Origin: Enterococcus ureasiticus
Lineage (GTDB): Bacteria; Bacillota; Bacilli; Lactobacillales; Enterococcaceae
Assembly (NCBI RefSeq): GCF_001730285.1
Contig: NZ_MIJZ01000012.1
Coordinates: forward strand, 1-64,000
Direction of reading: 5' to 3'
Length of the DNA stretch: 64,000 nt
Part shown: positions 1-6,908 of the stretch, piece after piece
How positions within the stretch are numbered: position 1 is the stretch's first letter
Layout: each line of letters opens with the position of its first letter
The notes under the pieces: model-generated
Databases searched by the model: none
Seen by the model: only the letters and a program-made list of their open reading frames with translations
Told to the model about the DNA's origin: nothing
Program-made: the position numbers and the translations under genes

Positions 1-119
1 ATTGCTTCGCTTTTGTTAAAAATTGTTGTTTGTTTTTACCGTTGTAAAAACAACCTACACATTTGGTTCGTCTTACTTTGTTCAGTTTTCAAAGGTCTAC
101 TGTATTACCTCGCAGCAAC
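1..119 (-). other. rRNA operon leader (16S gene lies beyond the left edge)
   Basis: Read on the minus strand, this is the transcribed leader downstream of the proximal rRNA promoter. It contains a boxA-like element (CTTTGAAAAC, complement of 85-94) followed by CTGAACAAAG, a combination typical of Firmicutes 16S leaders and 16S-23S spacers, where it loads the antitermination complex. No 16S sequence itself is in the window, so the rRNA operon should start just left of position 1. The assignment rests on this motif and on the strong promoters behind it. Confidence 0.75.
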
Positions 120-125
120 TTTTAT

Positions 126-154
126 ATCATATCAAATCTTCGATTTGATGTCAA
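126..154 (-). promoter_or_regulatory. rRNA promoter, proximal (TTGACA-N17-TATGAT)
   Basis: The -35 box TTGACA is the complement of 149-154 and the -10 box TATGAT the complement of 126-131, separated by exactly 17 bp. The spacer itself is a palindrome (TCAAATC/GATTTGA around GAA, 132-148). This is a near-consensus sigma-A promoter expected to start about position 119 and to read into the boxA leader. Confidence 0.85.
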
Positions 155-222
155 CACTTTTTTAAAAAAGTTTCAAAGTTTTTTCTGCTTGATGTTATCG
201 AATGTTTCGCGACAACTTCATT

Positions 223-251
223 AGTTTATCAGGTTACTCGCTGTTTGTCAA
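223..251 (-). promoter_or_regulatory. rRNA promoter, second (TTGACA-N17-TAAACT)
   Basis: TTGACA is the complement of 246-251 and TAAACT the complement of 223-228, with a 17-bp spacer. The core and its surroundings are closely repeated in the next promoter upstream (342-370): both carry GTTGTTGACAAA at the -35 and CCTGATAAACTA at the -10. This indicates promoter duplication. Confidence 0.75.
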
Positions 252-341
252 CAACTTTCTTACTGATTTTTCAAGTTTTTTTAAACCTGAATTGTTATTC
301 TATTTTAGTTAATCGTCATTGTTTCCGATGACAACTTCACT

Positions 342-370
342 AGTTTATCAGGACTGTTGTTATTTGTCAA
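342..370 (-). promoter_or_regulatory. rRNA promoter, third (TTGACA-N17-TAAACT)
   Basis: TTGACA is the complement of 365-370 and TAAACT the complement of 342-347, with a 17-bp spacer. It is a near-duplicate of the promoter at 223-251 and is preceded on its own strand by A/T-rich DNA that could act as an UP element. Confidence 0.75.
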
Positions 371-467
371 CAACTATTTCGCTGATTGTCAAAGTTTTTT
401 TCAAACTCAGACTGTTATATTATTCTTATCGTTCAGCGTGTTACATCAGTGCCTTGCGACAAGATAT

Positions 468-496
468 AATATAACAAGTTTTTCTTTATTGGTCAA
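468..496 (-). promoter_or_regulatory. rRNA promoter, distal (TTGACC-N17-TATATT)
   Basis: TTGACC is the complement of 491-496 and TATATT the complement of 468-473, again with a 17-bp spacer. It is followed by a short hairpin (CTTGTCGCAAG). It is the outermost of four co-oriented promoters that read toward the rRNA genes. The rest of 497-628 shows no gene. Confidence 0.65.
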
Positions 497-628
497 CCAT
501 TTTCTCGAAAGAAATTAAAAAGTTTTTTATCTAATTTTATTATTATACATCGTACTTTCGTCTTTATGAGACAAAACTGATTTAGTCCTATTTTTTTTAG
601 CGAAATGCCAATTAATCACGATTGTTTT

Positions 629-1135
629 TTATAATTCATATGAAAATAGTTCGAATTTAATTTCATTCAAATCTTTTGAACTACCAATGTTAATGAAGTC
701 ATTTCCTCGATAGAACTGTATTAACTTCTGATTACTAGCTAAACAATCTAGACGTAACTCCGATACTTCATCTCTAAACTTTCGTTTTAACGAACTCAAC
801 AATTCTCGCCCATAAGCTTTCCCTCTGTATGCTGGGCGAACAATTATGCGATGAAGGTAACATGCAGATTGATTGAATCCAACATTTTCCCAAAGTAGTT
901 TATCCCACTCAGTCGGAGTTTTCCAAGCAGCTGCCATTCCTACCAATTGATTCTTACTATTATAGAAGAAATAGACTTCTCCTTTGGCAACAGCATCTGC
1001 TAATCCATGTCGATCTTCTCCTTGTAAAACATCTGACCATTGATTACTACCTGTTTCTTTCAGCCATTCAGCACTTTCTTTCAATAAGGACATTGCTAGT
1101 TGAGTTTCTTCTATTGTCGCTTGTTTTAATTTCAT
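629..1135 (-). CDS. GNAT-family N-acetyltransferase
   Basis: This 168-aa protein has the GNAT acetyl-CoA-binding signature. A hydrophobic strand with HRIIVRPAYRGKAYGREL (about residues 95-112) gives the R-x-x-G-x-A/G pyrophosphate loop, and a C-terminal QKLIQFYRGNDF segment matches the usual helix preceding the last strands. Such enzymes transfer an acetyl group from acetyl-CoA to an amine, but the substrate cannot be read from the sequence. The start is supported by AGGAGA upstream. It stands alone between the rRNA promoters and the hypothetical gene at 1272, and is separated from the latter by a terminator. Family assignment is firm; specific function is unknown. Confidence 0.8.
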   Translation of the reverse strand: MKLKQATIEETQLAMSLLKESAEWLKETGSNQWSDVLQGEDRHGLADAVAKGEVYFFYNSKNQLVGMAAAWKTPTEWDKLLWENVGFNQSACYLHRIIVRPAYRGKAYGRELLSSLKRKFRDEVSELRLDCLASNQKLIQFYRGNDFINIGSSKDLNEIKFELFSYEL

Positions 1136-1161
1136 AGTCGTTATCTCCTATCATATTTTAT

Positions 1162-1205
1162 TTAAAAATAGACGGGACAAAACTAGTATATAGTTTTGTC
1201 CCGTC
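1162..1205 (-). terminator. Intrinsic terminator after the 1272-1643 gene
   Basis: A perfect 15-bp stem (1171-1185 with 1191-1205) encloses a 5-nt loop and is followed on the minus strand by TATTTTTAAAT. Confidence 0.85.
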
Positions 1206-1271
1206 TATTTAATCTGGAATAAAAAGGTATAGTGTTGCAGTGTCCTCTTATTCTTATGTATCTATTTAATT

Positions 1272-1643
1272 TTAAAACATCGGGACTCCTTCAATATCGT
1301 AAGAAGCTAATAAAGTTTTTAATTCAGATGGTTTTTCCCATACATATCTATCATCAATAGAAGGAACTACATGATCTTCATTCATTTCAAATACAAATAA
1401 AGGCATATTTTCAGCATCTGTATGTGCATTTGTTAACTCGACTAAATTAATTGAAGTAACATCTAGTTGAATCTCTTCTTTGAAAACCTGCAACATACTC
1501 GCTAATCCCGTCATATCTTCAGAAACTTTTGCTGTAACAAACGCCATTGACTCACCAACTGGATGAACAAGAAACTTCTTCGAACCATCATTCAGGTTCA
1601 GCATAATAGTACCAGCGACTTTTTTGTTAGACAAAACATCCAC
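1272..1643 (-). CDS. Conserved hypothetical protein, 123 aa
   Basis: A 123-aa soluble protein with no transmembrane segment and no signal peptide. I do not recognise a catalytic motif. The sequence alternates short hydrophobic strands (GTIMLNLNDG, FLVHPVGESMAFVTA, INLVELTNAH, MPLFVFEMNE), suggesting a compact alpha/beta domain, and ends in an acidic-to-hydrophobic tail. It lies about 64 bp downstream of the S1-domain gene on the same strand, so the two may be co-transcribed and ended by the terminator at 1162-1205. Coding potential is supported by continuous codon structure and the flanking signals; function is unknown. Confidence 0.7.
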   Translation of the reverse strand: MDVLSNKKVAGTIMLNLNDGSKKFLVHPVGESMAFVTAKVSEDMTGLASMLQVFKEEIQLDVTSINLVELTNAHTDAENMPLFVFEMNEDHVVPSIDDRYVWEKPSELKTLLASYDIEGVPMF

Positions 1644-1707
1644 CTCAATTAATTTTTGTTTTCATGAACTAGGAAAATTGTACCATATTTTCTGAAAAAA
1701 AACAGAA

Positions 1708-2076
1708 TTATTTCTCGAGTAGTGCATCCATTGCTTCATCAGTCCAGATAGGAAGCTCTTTTTCCAAAGTTTCAAAGCCAATTTTTTTATTTTTATTCGT
1801 GAAATATCTTTTGCGTCGATGGTTTGGCGGCTGTATTTGAGTCTCTAATGTTCTTAAAGACAAACTGATTTTTTTTGAATACTCATCTATATCGATTACT
1901 TGGACTTGGACTTTTTGACCAACTGTTAATAAACTATGAATATTTTTGGTGTAGCCCGCTTGTACCTCTGAGACGTGTATCAATCCTTGGACCGTATCAC
2001 TTAGTGAAACAAAAGCCCCATAAGGCTGTAGACCTGTAATTGTTCCATCAAGGATCATCCCTATTTTGTATTCCAT
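1708..2076 (-). CDS. S1 RNA-binding domain protein (CvfD/YugI/GSP13 family)
   Basis: This 122-aa protein has one S1 domain over about residues 3-75 (GMILDGTITGLQPYGAFV, GLIHVSEV, VGQKVQVQVIDIDE, KKISLSLR). A basic patch (NHRRKRYF) and an acidic C-terminal tail follow. The architecture matches the small single-S1 proteins called CvfD in streptococci and YugI/general stress protein 13 in Bacillus. These bind RNA or ribosomes and act in post-transcriptional control. The ribosome site AGAGGA precedes the start. It is probably co-transcribed with the hypothetical gene at 1272-1643. The RNA-binding fold is clear; the physiological role is inferred from the family. Confidence 0.85.
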   Translation of the reverse strand: MEYKIGMILDGTITGLQPYGAFVSLSDTVQGLIHVSEVQAGYTKNIHSLLTVGQKVQVQVIDIDEYSKKISLSLRTLETQIQPPNHRRKRYFTNKNKKIGFETLEKELPIWTDEAMDALLEK

Positions 2077-2183
2077 ACTATTATCCTCTTTTCATTATTC
2101 CCATCAAAATGATTTTCTCATTTAAAATGATATCATGTTCCATTAAAAAGTGCATGAATTTATTTCTACTATTATATTATTAA

Positions 2184-2229
2184 TTCTTTTTGTTCATATT
2201 TTATTGAAACTCTATTATACTATAGTTAC
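2184..2229 (+). promoter_or_regulatory. Possible sigma-A promoter for the PatB-type lyase
   Basis: An AT-rich stretch carries TATACT preceded at 17 bp by a weak TTCATA, ending roughly 50 bp before the ribosome site AGGAAGGA. The match is modest and overlapping alternatives exist. Confidence 0.35.
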
Positions 2230-2274
2230 GTCTTGTTTAACGAAAAATATTTTCATATAGGAAGGAAGAATTGA

Positions 2275-3441
2275 ATGGTAGAATTTGATACAGTCTATGA
2301 CCGCCGTAATACAAATTGTTCTAAATGGGATTCTATTACAGATACGTATGGAGAAGATGGCTTGTTGCCCTTGTGGATAGCCGATATGGATTTCAAAGCG
2401 AACCCACCTGTCCTAAGTGCCTTAAAGAAAACAGCTGAACAAGGTATTTTGGGTTACTCTCCAGCTCCCGATTCATTATACAAAGCCATTCAAAGTTGGC
2501 AAAAGCGACATCACGATTATTCAATCAGTAAAGATGCGATTCTTTTTAATAGTGGTGTTGTGCCAAGTCTCTCTTTAGCTATTCAAGCATACTCTGAACC
2601 AGGTGATGCTATTTTGATCCACGACCCAGTTTATCCTCCATTTGCTAAAGTTGTTGAACAAAATAACCGTAAACTAATTCGTAGCCAATTGTTAACAGAG
2701 CACGGGCACTTTATTATGGATCTGGAAGAGATGGAAAAACAAATCGTTGCTGAAAATGTTCGACTGTTTATCCTTTGTAACCCTCACAATCCAGGCGGAC
2801 GTGTTTGGACAAAGAGTGAGCTTGAAGCGTTTGGTAAATTATGTGCAAAATATGATGTACTCGTTATCAGTGATGAGATCCATCAAGATTTGATTTTTGC
2901 TCCTCATGTATTTACAACATTCTCAAATGTTCATTCGACATTCAAAGATTTCTCTATTACGTTGACAGCTGCGACCAAAACTTTCAACTTAGCTGGTATT
3001 AAAAACTCAATGATTTTCATAGAAAATCCTGATCTGCGGAAGCAGTTCGTTGAAGCTCAGGAACGTAATTTTCAGAATGAAATCAATATTTTCGGCTATG
3101 TAGGAACAGAGGCTGCTTATCAGAATGGTGATACTTGGTTAAAGGAATTACTCGTTTATCTAACAGAAAATATCGATACGGTTAGTGAGTTCTTAAAAAC
3201 AGAACTTCCTGAAGTAAAAATGATGCGGCCAGAAGGGACTTACTTGATCTGGTTAGACTTTTCTGCTTTTGGTTTAACTGATGCAAAACTACAAAACCAA
3301 CTAGTTCATAAAGGTAAAGTCGTACTGAATCCTGGCATCACTTTCGGCCCCAATGGCACACAGCATATGCGCTTAAATGTTGCTTGTCCAAAAGAAACAC
3401 TCTTAGAGGGTTTGCGTAGAATCAAACATTCTTTTGAATAA
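2275..3441 (+). CDS. patB: PLP-dependent C-S lyase, MalY/PatB family aminotransferase fold
   Basis: This 388-aa fold-type I PLP enzyme has the MalY/PatB pattern. The N-terminal region has the characteristic LPLWIADMDF segment (31-40). NPHNPGGR (169-176) carries the conserved Asn and the substrate-carboxylate loop, and SDEIHQDL (199-206) the PLP-binding Asp. The Schiff-base lysine is K235 in TAATKTFNLAG. Members cleave C-S bonds, for example cystathionine to homocysteine, releasing pyruvate and ammonia in the cytoplasm. Some MalY proteins also act as regulators. Length matches the family. The ATG follows AGGAAGGA. The gene is convergent with the cyclophilin gene and shares its terminator. Substrate preference cannot be decided. 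Confidence 0.85.
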   Translation: MVEFDTVYDRRNTNCSKWDSITDTYGEDGLLPLWIADMDFKANPPVLSALKKTAEQGILGYSPAPDSLYKAIQSWQKRHHDYSISKDAILFNSGVVPSLSLAIQAYSEPGDAILIHDPVYPPFAKVVEQNNRKLIRSQLLTEHGHFIMDLEEMEKQIVAENVRLFILCNPHNPGGRVWTKSELEAFGKLCAKYDVLVISDEIHQDLIFAPHVFTTFSNVHSTFKDFSITLTAATKTFNLAGIKNSMIFIENPDLRKQFVEAQERNFQNEINIFGYVGTEAAYQNGDTWLKELLVYLTENIDTVSEFLKTELPEVKMMRPEGTYLIWLDFSAFGLTDAKLQNQLVHKGKVVLNPGITFGPNGTQHMRLNVACPKETLLEGLRRIKHSFE

Positions 3442-3444
3442 GAT

Positions 3445-3489
3445 AAAAAGTGAAGCCTAAACTGATAATCGTTTAAGCTTCACTTTTTT
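3445..3489. terminator. Bidirectional terminator between patB and the cyclophilin gene
   Basis: AAAAGTGAAGC pairs with GCTTCACTTTT, and TAAAC with GTTTA inside, around an 8-nt loop. A-runs and T-runs lie on the two sides, so it can serve both convergent genes. Confidence 0.85.
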
Positions 3490-3506
3490 AATTGATCAAT
3501 ATACTT

Positions 3507-4094
3507 TTATTCGCTGATTTCTACTTTATCGATAACTACATCAAATGTTGGTCGATCTTGAGCGTCTTTTTGCACTCCGCCAATTTCATCTACAACATCC
3601 ATGCCTTCTACCACATGGCCAAAAACTGTATGACGGAAATCCAACCATGGAGTTCCACCTTTTTTATAGGCTTCAATCACTTCTTCTGGAAAACCCGCAC
3701 CTTCTAGTTGTCCCATCATGTTTGCTGGAACATTTTGGTTATTAACGATAAAAAATTGGCTACCGTTAGTGTTTGGTCCAGCATTTGCCATTGATAGTGC
3801 ACCACGCAAATTGAAAACATCTTTAGAAAATTCATCTTCAAATTTTTCGCCATAGATACTTTCGCCACCCATACCTGTTCCAGTAGGATCGCCACCTTGA
3901 ATCATGAAATCAGGGATGACACGGTGGAAAATCACACCATCGTAATAGCCTTTTTTTGATAGTTGAACAAAGTTTTCAACTGTTTTTGGTGCTTGTTCTG
4001 GGAAAAGTTGAACCGTAATATCTCCGCGGTTGGTTTTTATCACAGCTTTAGGGCCTTTTACATTTGTTAAATCTAATTGTGGAAATTCTGACAT
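3507..4094 (-). CDS. ppiB: Cyclophilin-type peptidyl-prolyl cis-trans isomerase
   Basis: This 195-aa cytoplasmic cyclophilin carries the signature segments [17 protein letters not shown] (catalytic Arg in FHRV), [38 protein letters not shown] and a final strand VVIDKVEI. It has no signal peptide or lipobox, so it should act in the cytoplasm on proline isomerisation during protein folding. It is slightly longer than E. coli PpiB (164 aa) because of an insertion around the [13 protein letters not shown] segment, as in many lactic acid bacteria. AGGAGG precedes the ATG. Confidence 0.93.
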   Translation of the reverse strand: MSEFPQLDLTNVKGPKAVIKTNRGDITVQLFPEQAPKTVENFVQLSKKGYYDGVIFHRVIPDFMIQGGDPTGTGMGGESIYGEKFEDEFSKDVFNLRGALSMANAGPNTNGSQFFIVNNQNVPANMMGQLEGAGFPEEVIEAYKKGGTPWLDFRHTVFGHVVEGMDVVDEIGGVQKDAQDRPTFDVVIDKVEISE

Positions 4095-4173
4095 AGTTAT
4101 TTCCTCCTCGTTAATTTTTACTTCCTTATAATATCATAAACAACTTCACTTGAAAATTCCATTATCTTTGATA

Positions 4174-4246
4174 CTCTTTAAAGAGAAACTTTTTTTCACA
4201 AACTCCCACTTGCTTTTTTCTGTTACAAGTGATATTTTGTGAAAAA
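4174..4246 (+). promoter_or_regulatory. Two hairpins in the leader/promoter region of the FNR-like gene
   Basis: A perfect 12-bp palindrome CTCTTTAAAGAG (4174-4185) is followed by a two-step inverted repeat. TTTTTCACAAA (4192-4202) pairs with TTTTGTGAAAAA (4235-4246), and ACTTG (4208-4212) with CAAGT (4226-4230) inside. No known riboswitch was recognised. The elements lie 70-150 bp before the start of the reductase gene and could be an operator or an RNA structure. Confidence 0.5.
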
Positions 4247-4319
4247 CGATATACTACATTTTTGGTTTCATTTTATATAGATGAAAACTTTTTTATTATA
4301 GAAACTGGAGGAAATTTTG

Positions 4320-5333
4320 ATGTCTGATTCAAAAAACATTTATGATCTAACCATTGTTGGCGCAGGCCCTGTCGGTCTTTTCGCTGCTTTTTATGCAGGG
4401 ATTCGTAAAGCGAAAACTAAAATTATTGATAGTTTGCCTCAGCTTGGCGGACAGCTGTCTACGCTTTATCCTGAAAAATATATTTATGATGTTCCTGGTT
4501 TCCCTGCAATTAAAGCCAGTGAGTTGATTGAAAATCTAGAGAAACAAATCGCGCCATTTGCTCATGAAACGTGTTTAGAAGAAGAAGTGAGAAATCTAGT
4601 TCAAGAAGATGGTTACTTGCGCATTGAAACCTCAAAAGGCGTTCACTATTCTAAAGCGGTCATCTTTGCTATCGGAAATGGTTCGTTCCAACCTCGACGT
4701 CTAACGATTGATGGCGCAGAGGAACTTGAAGGAAATCATGTTCATTATTACGTTACAGATATGAATAAATTTTCTGGAAAAAAAGTTGCTATAGCTGGTG
4801 GCGGTGATTCTGCAATTGATTGGGCTTTGATGTTAGAACCTATTGCAGAAGAAGTGTCGATCATCCATCGTCGTCCTGAGTTTCGCGGACATGAACACAG
4901 TGTGGATAATTTAAAAAATTCTGAGGTGTCCATTTATACACCTTACGTTATTGACCAACTGTTAGTCGAGAATGACTCATTCAAAGGGATTCAATTGAAA
5001 GAAACAAAAGCAGATAATTTTGAAAAACTTGATTTAGATTCTTTGATCATCAATTATGGCTTTACTTCATCTTTAGGTCACTTAAAGGACTGGGGATTAG
5101 ATGTTAGTCGAAATGCAATCGAAGTCAACTCAGATATGTCGACAAATATTCCTGGTGTTTACGCCGTTGGTGATATCTGTAATTATGATGGCAAAGTAAA
5201 ACTGATTGCAACAGGCTTTGGTGAAGCACCGACTGCTGTCAACAATGCCCTTCACTATATTAAACCAGATACAAGGACTCAGCCAATGCATAGTACTAGT
5301 TTATTTGAAGGAAAAGAAGCAAAAATGCTTTAA
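4320..5333 (+). CDS. Ferredoxin/flavodoxin--NADP+ reductase, TrxB-like (YumC type)
   Basis: This 337-aa FAD/NADPH oxidoreductase resembles thioredoxin reductase. It has the FAD motif GAGPVG near residue 14, LGGQL near 43, an NADPH-binding IAGGGDSAIDWA segment near 157, and a C-terminal YAVGDICNYDGKVKLIATGFGEA. It lacks the redox-active CxxC of thioredoxin reductase, which marks the YumC-type ferredoxin/flavodoxin reductases. These pass NADPH electrons to flavodoxin or ferredoxin, for example for NrdI, IspG or Fe-S assembly. I chose ATG at 4320 because GGAGG sits 8 nt upstream; a TTG one codon earlier is only 5 nt from it. A bidirectional terminator follows, with yuzB convergent. Confidence 0.9.
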   Translation: MSDSKNIYDLTIVGAGPVGLFAAFYAGIRKAKTKIIDSLPQLGGQLSTLYPEKYIYDVPGFPAIKASELIENLEKQIAPFAHETCLEEEVRNLVQEDGYLRIETSKGVHYSKAVIFAIGNGSFQPRRLTIDGAEELEGNHVHYYVTDMNKFSGKKVAIAGGGDSAIDWALMLEPIAEEVSIIHRRPEFRGHEHSVDNLKNSEVSIYTPYVIDQLLVENDSFKGIQLKETKADNFEKLDLDSLIINYGFTSSLGHLKDWGLDVSRNAIEVNSDMSTNIPGVYAVGDICNYDGKVKLIATGFGEAPTAVNNALHYIKPDTRTQPMHSTSLFEGKEAKML

Positions 5334-5334
5334 A

Positions 5335-5376
5335 AAAAATAGAACGTGCCTTTTAACGGCACGTTCTATTTTTTTA
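5335..5376. terminator. Bidirectional terminator between the FNR-like gene and yuzB
   Basis: AAAAATAGAACGTGCC pairs with GGCACGTTCTATTTTT around a 7-nt loop. It is flanked by A- and T-runs on both strands. Confidence 0.9.
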
Positions 5377-5616
5377 CCCCATATCTTCCTGCCATAATAG
5401 AATGGCTTTTTTTATATTTTCAACCAGCTCTTCTGGTGTGGTACCAGTAATTCGTTCTCCTTCAAACAAAACAAAAAATGTTTGTGCGCAAAGGACACAT
5501 TCATTCATACAGGAATAAGAGATCACATCACCGTTTTCTTCGATAAATGGGTCATTCAACAACAGCTCTGCACCTTTAGCTAAATTTTGTTCACAACATT
5601 CTATTAGTGGGTTCAT
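5374..5616 (-). CDS. yuzB: YuzB-like DUF1450 protein
   Basis: An 80-aa protein with the DUF1450 cysteine pattern: ECCEQN near the N-terminus (C7, C8) and SCMNECVLCAQ (C35, C39, C42), then FVLFEGERITGTTPEELVENI. The fold is thioredoxin/ferredoxin-like in appearance, and the function is not established. In Bacillus yuzB lies near yumC, so its position convergent with a YumC-type reductase is a conserved neighbourhood that hints at a redox or Fe-S link. This link is inference. The ATG is preceded by an AAGGAGAAG sequence. Confidence 0.8.
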   Translation of the reverse strand: MNPLIECCEQNLAKGAELLLNDPFIEENGDVISYSCMNECVLCAQTFFVLFEGERITGTTPEELVENIKKAILLWQEDMG

Positions 5617-5701
5617 TGATCTTCTCCTTGCATTTTTCTCTTTAGATAGTATACCATTGATGTATTCTAAGTTTAAAAATGACGCATTGGAGGTTTTTAT
5701 T

Positions 5702-6208
5702 TTGGTAATAAAAGGGGAAACATTAGAGCAAAAAGCACGTCAATTATTAAAAGAACGTGGTGTTGAGATGGAGGATTTGGCAGAATTGGTTTTATTTTTA
5801 CAAAAGCCCTATATTGAAGATCTTGATTTAGCGACTTGTATCGAACATATTGATAGTGTTTTATCAAAACGGGAAGTGCATAATACAATTATTACGGGGA
5901 TTCAGTTAGATATTTTAGCTGAAGAAAAAAAATTACTTCATCCCTTACAAGAAATTTTAGAAGAAGATGAAGGTCTTTACGGTATTGATGAAATTTTAGC
6001 TCTTTCAATCGTTAACGTTTATGGTTCGATTGGTTTTACAAATTACGGCTATATCGATAAAGTAAAACCTGGTATTTTAGCCAAGTTGAACTCTCATGAA
6101 GGACCACAAGTTCATACTTTTTTAGATGATATCGTTGGTGCCATTGCAGCGGCGGCGGCTAGTCGTTTAGCTCATTCTCAGCCCGATAAAAGTAGTATTA
6201 CACAATAA
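5702..6208 (+). CDS. pgpA: Phosphatidylglycerophosphatase A family (YutG)
   Basis: A 168-aa member of the PgpA family. Segments typical of the family are EDLAELVLFLQKPY near the start, NTIITGIQLD in the middle, and YGIDEILALSIVNVYGSIGFTNYGYIDKVKPG with HTFLDDIVGAIAAAAASRLAH at the end. PgpA-type enzymes dephosphorylate phosphatidylglycerol phosphate to phosphatidylglycerol. I place the start at TTG 5702 because GGAGG (5689-5693) lies 8 nt upstream. The in-frame ATG at 5660 has no ribosome site and would add residues absent from typical 165-aa homologues. It is followed by a terminator. Confidence 0.8.
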   Translation: MVIKGETLEQKARQLLKERGVEMEDLAELVLFLQKPYIEDLDLATCIEHIDSVLSKREVHNTIITGIQLDILAEEKKLLHPLQEILEEDEGLYGIDEILALSIVNVYGSIGFTNYGYIDKVKPGILAKLNSHEGPQVHTFLDDIVGAIAAAAASRLAHSQPDKSSITQ

Positions 6209-6218
6209 ATAAAAAAAG

Positions 6219-6278
6219 AGCAGAACCTTATCATACCAAGATTATTTGGTAGTTAAACAAAGGGTTCTGTTCCTTTTT
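6219..6278 (+). terminator. Terminator after pgpA
   Basis: GAGCAGAACC pairs with GGTTCTGTTC (one G-U) and is followed by CTTTTT. A smaller hairpin (TACCAAG...TTTGGTA) sits in the loop. Confidence 0.7.
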
Positions 6279-6299
6279 ATATTTTTAACGGCGTTTCAA

Positions 6300-6483
6300 T
6301 TGCGTCTGACGTAATTCTTCTATTATAATAAGTTTAAAGTATACGACATATTCCTATACTTATGTTTAAAGCTACCACTATAGGCAAAAAAGAGTTTCTT
6401 CTGATTTTAAATGAGCACATTTTTTCAGTCGTTGATTTTCTTCCCCAATAGATAAATCAAATGCCTATAGTGGTAAACTTTAT
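6300..6483 (+). repeat. Promoter-like site followed by a 118-bp inverted-repeat element
   Basis: TTGCGT (6300-6305), 18 bp, then TATAAT (6324-6329) forms a plausible plus-strand promoter. Just downstream are a 7-bp hairpin (AAGTATA/TATACTT, 6337-6361) and a perfect 13-bp inverted repeat: TACCACTATAGGC (6373-6385) and GCCTATAGTGGTA (6463-6475). The similarity extends through flanking TTAAAG/CTTTA with one indel. No reading frame fills it. It could be a small MITE-like element or a structured RNA; I did not find another copy in the window. Confidence 0.5.
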
Positions 6484-6664
6484 TCAACATACCCCAAATC
6501 GTTAAATCATACTTACCTCCAATATATATGTACGATCAACAAGGATATCTAAAAGAAGAGATAGAAGTGAAAAATAAAAAACGGTATCAGAATTCCTTCC
6601 AATACCGTTGTATCGTTCAATAAGTAAACGCTGGCATGTTCATTATCTCGTGTATTTTTAGGGG

Positions 6665-6693
6665 TAGATATTTTCCTAAAAATTGAGTACAAT
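6665..6693 (+). promoter_or_regulatory. Predicted promoter of the plus-strand small RNA
   Basis: TAGATA (6665-6670, 4 of 6 to consensus), 17 bp, TACAAT (6688-6693). Transcription would start near 6700, exactly at the base of the first hairpin. Confidence 0.45.
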
Positions 6694-6699
6694 AAATCA

Positions 6700-6804
6700 T
6701 GTCAGTGCTTTTGCATTGACGAGGGCAACTTGATCGGTCAGTGTCTGCTGACTTTTCAGGGCTTCATAGTTTGGCGGCCACCAAACTGTGAAGTGCCTTT
6801 TTTT
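6700..6804 (+). ncRNA. Predicted small structured RNA, about 105 nt, antisense to the minus-strand RNA
   Basis: Hairpin 1: GTCAGTGC (6701-6708), TTTT loop, GCATTGAC (6713-6720). Hairpin 2: GTCAG/CTGAC near 6737-6752. The final hairpin is a strong intrinsic terminator: AGTTTGG (6768-6774) with CCAAACT (6781-6787), extended by CTTCA/TGAAG and GG/CC, then seven T (6798-6804). No ORF is present. It does not match 6S, SRP RNA, tmRNA, RNase P or tracrRNA features that I know. Complete overlap with the opposite transcript suggests a regulatory antisense RNA. Confidence 0.6.
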
Positions 6805-6834
6805 ATTTTATTATTTCACTTCTATCATGTACTC

Positions 6835-6864
6835 ATTGTACAAGATGAGTGAATGTTTCGTCAA
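6835..6864 (-). promoter_or_regulatory. Promoter of the minus-strand small RNA, with overlapping palindrome
   Basis: TTGACG-N18-TACAAT on the minus strand. The inverted repeat ACTCAT/ATGAGT (6831-6836 with 6845-6850) straddles the -10 box and could be an operator. Confidence 0.55.
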
Positions 6865-6908
6865 TGCTGATTCTGCTTTATTTTTTCCTTGAAAATCAAT
6901 CTTTCTTT

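Larger units (their letters stand above)
6571..6828 (-). ncRNA. Predicted minus-strand small RNA (possible decayed type I toxin mRNA)
   Basis: A minus-strand promoter TTGACG (complement of 6859-6864), 18 bp, TACAAT (complement of 6835-6840) predicts a start near 6828. A terminator hairpin, ACGGTAT/ATACCGT (6581-6587 with 6602-6608) followed on this strand by TTTTTTATTTTT, ends it near 6571. That gives about 258 nt. The transcript covers the whole of the plus-strand RNA at 6700-6804. The only ORF at its 5' end is five codons (MIEVK). A longer open frame (6697-6807, minus) with a WWPPNYEALKSQQTLTDQ stretch lacks any start codon. The layout resembles type I toxin-antitoxin loci with the toxin ORF lost or unrecognised; that reading is inference. 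Confidence 0.5.

Noticed and set aside
3492-3745. Plus-strand frames opposite the cyclophilin gene
   Set aside because: Fully inside a clear conserved gene on the other strand and lacking ribosome sites.
4192-4246. Rex operator (TTGTGA...TCACAA)
   Set aside because: The half-sites are in the reverse order (TTCACAA first, TTGTGAA second) and too far apart.
6700-6804. Possible tracrRNA, 6S, SRP or tmRNA
   Set aside because: Size and motifs do not fit any of these, and there is no cas gene or CRISPR repeat in the window.
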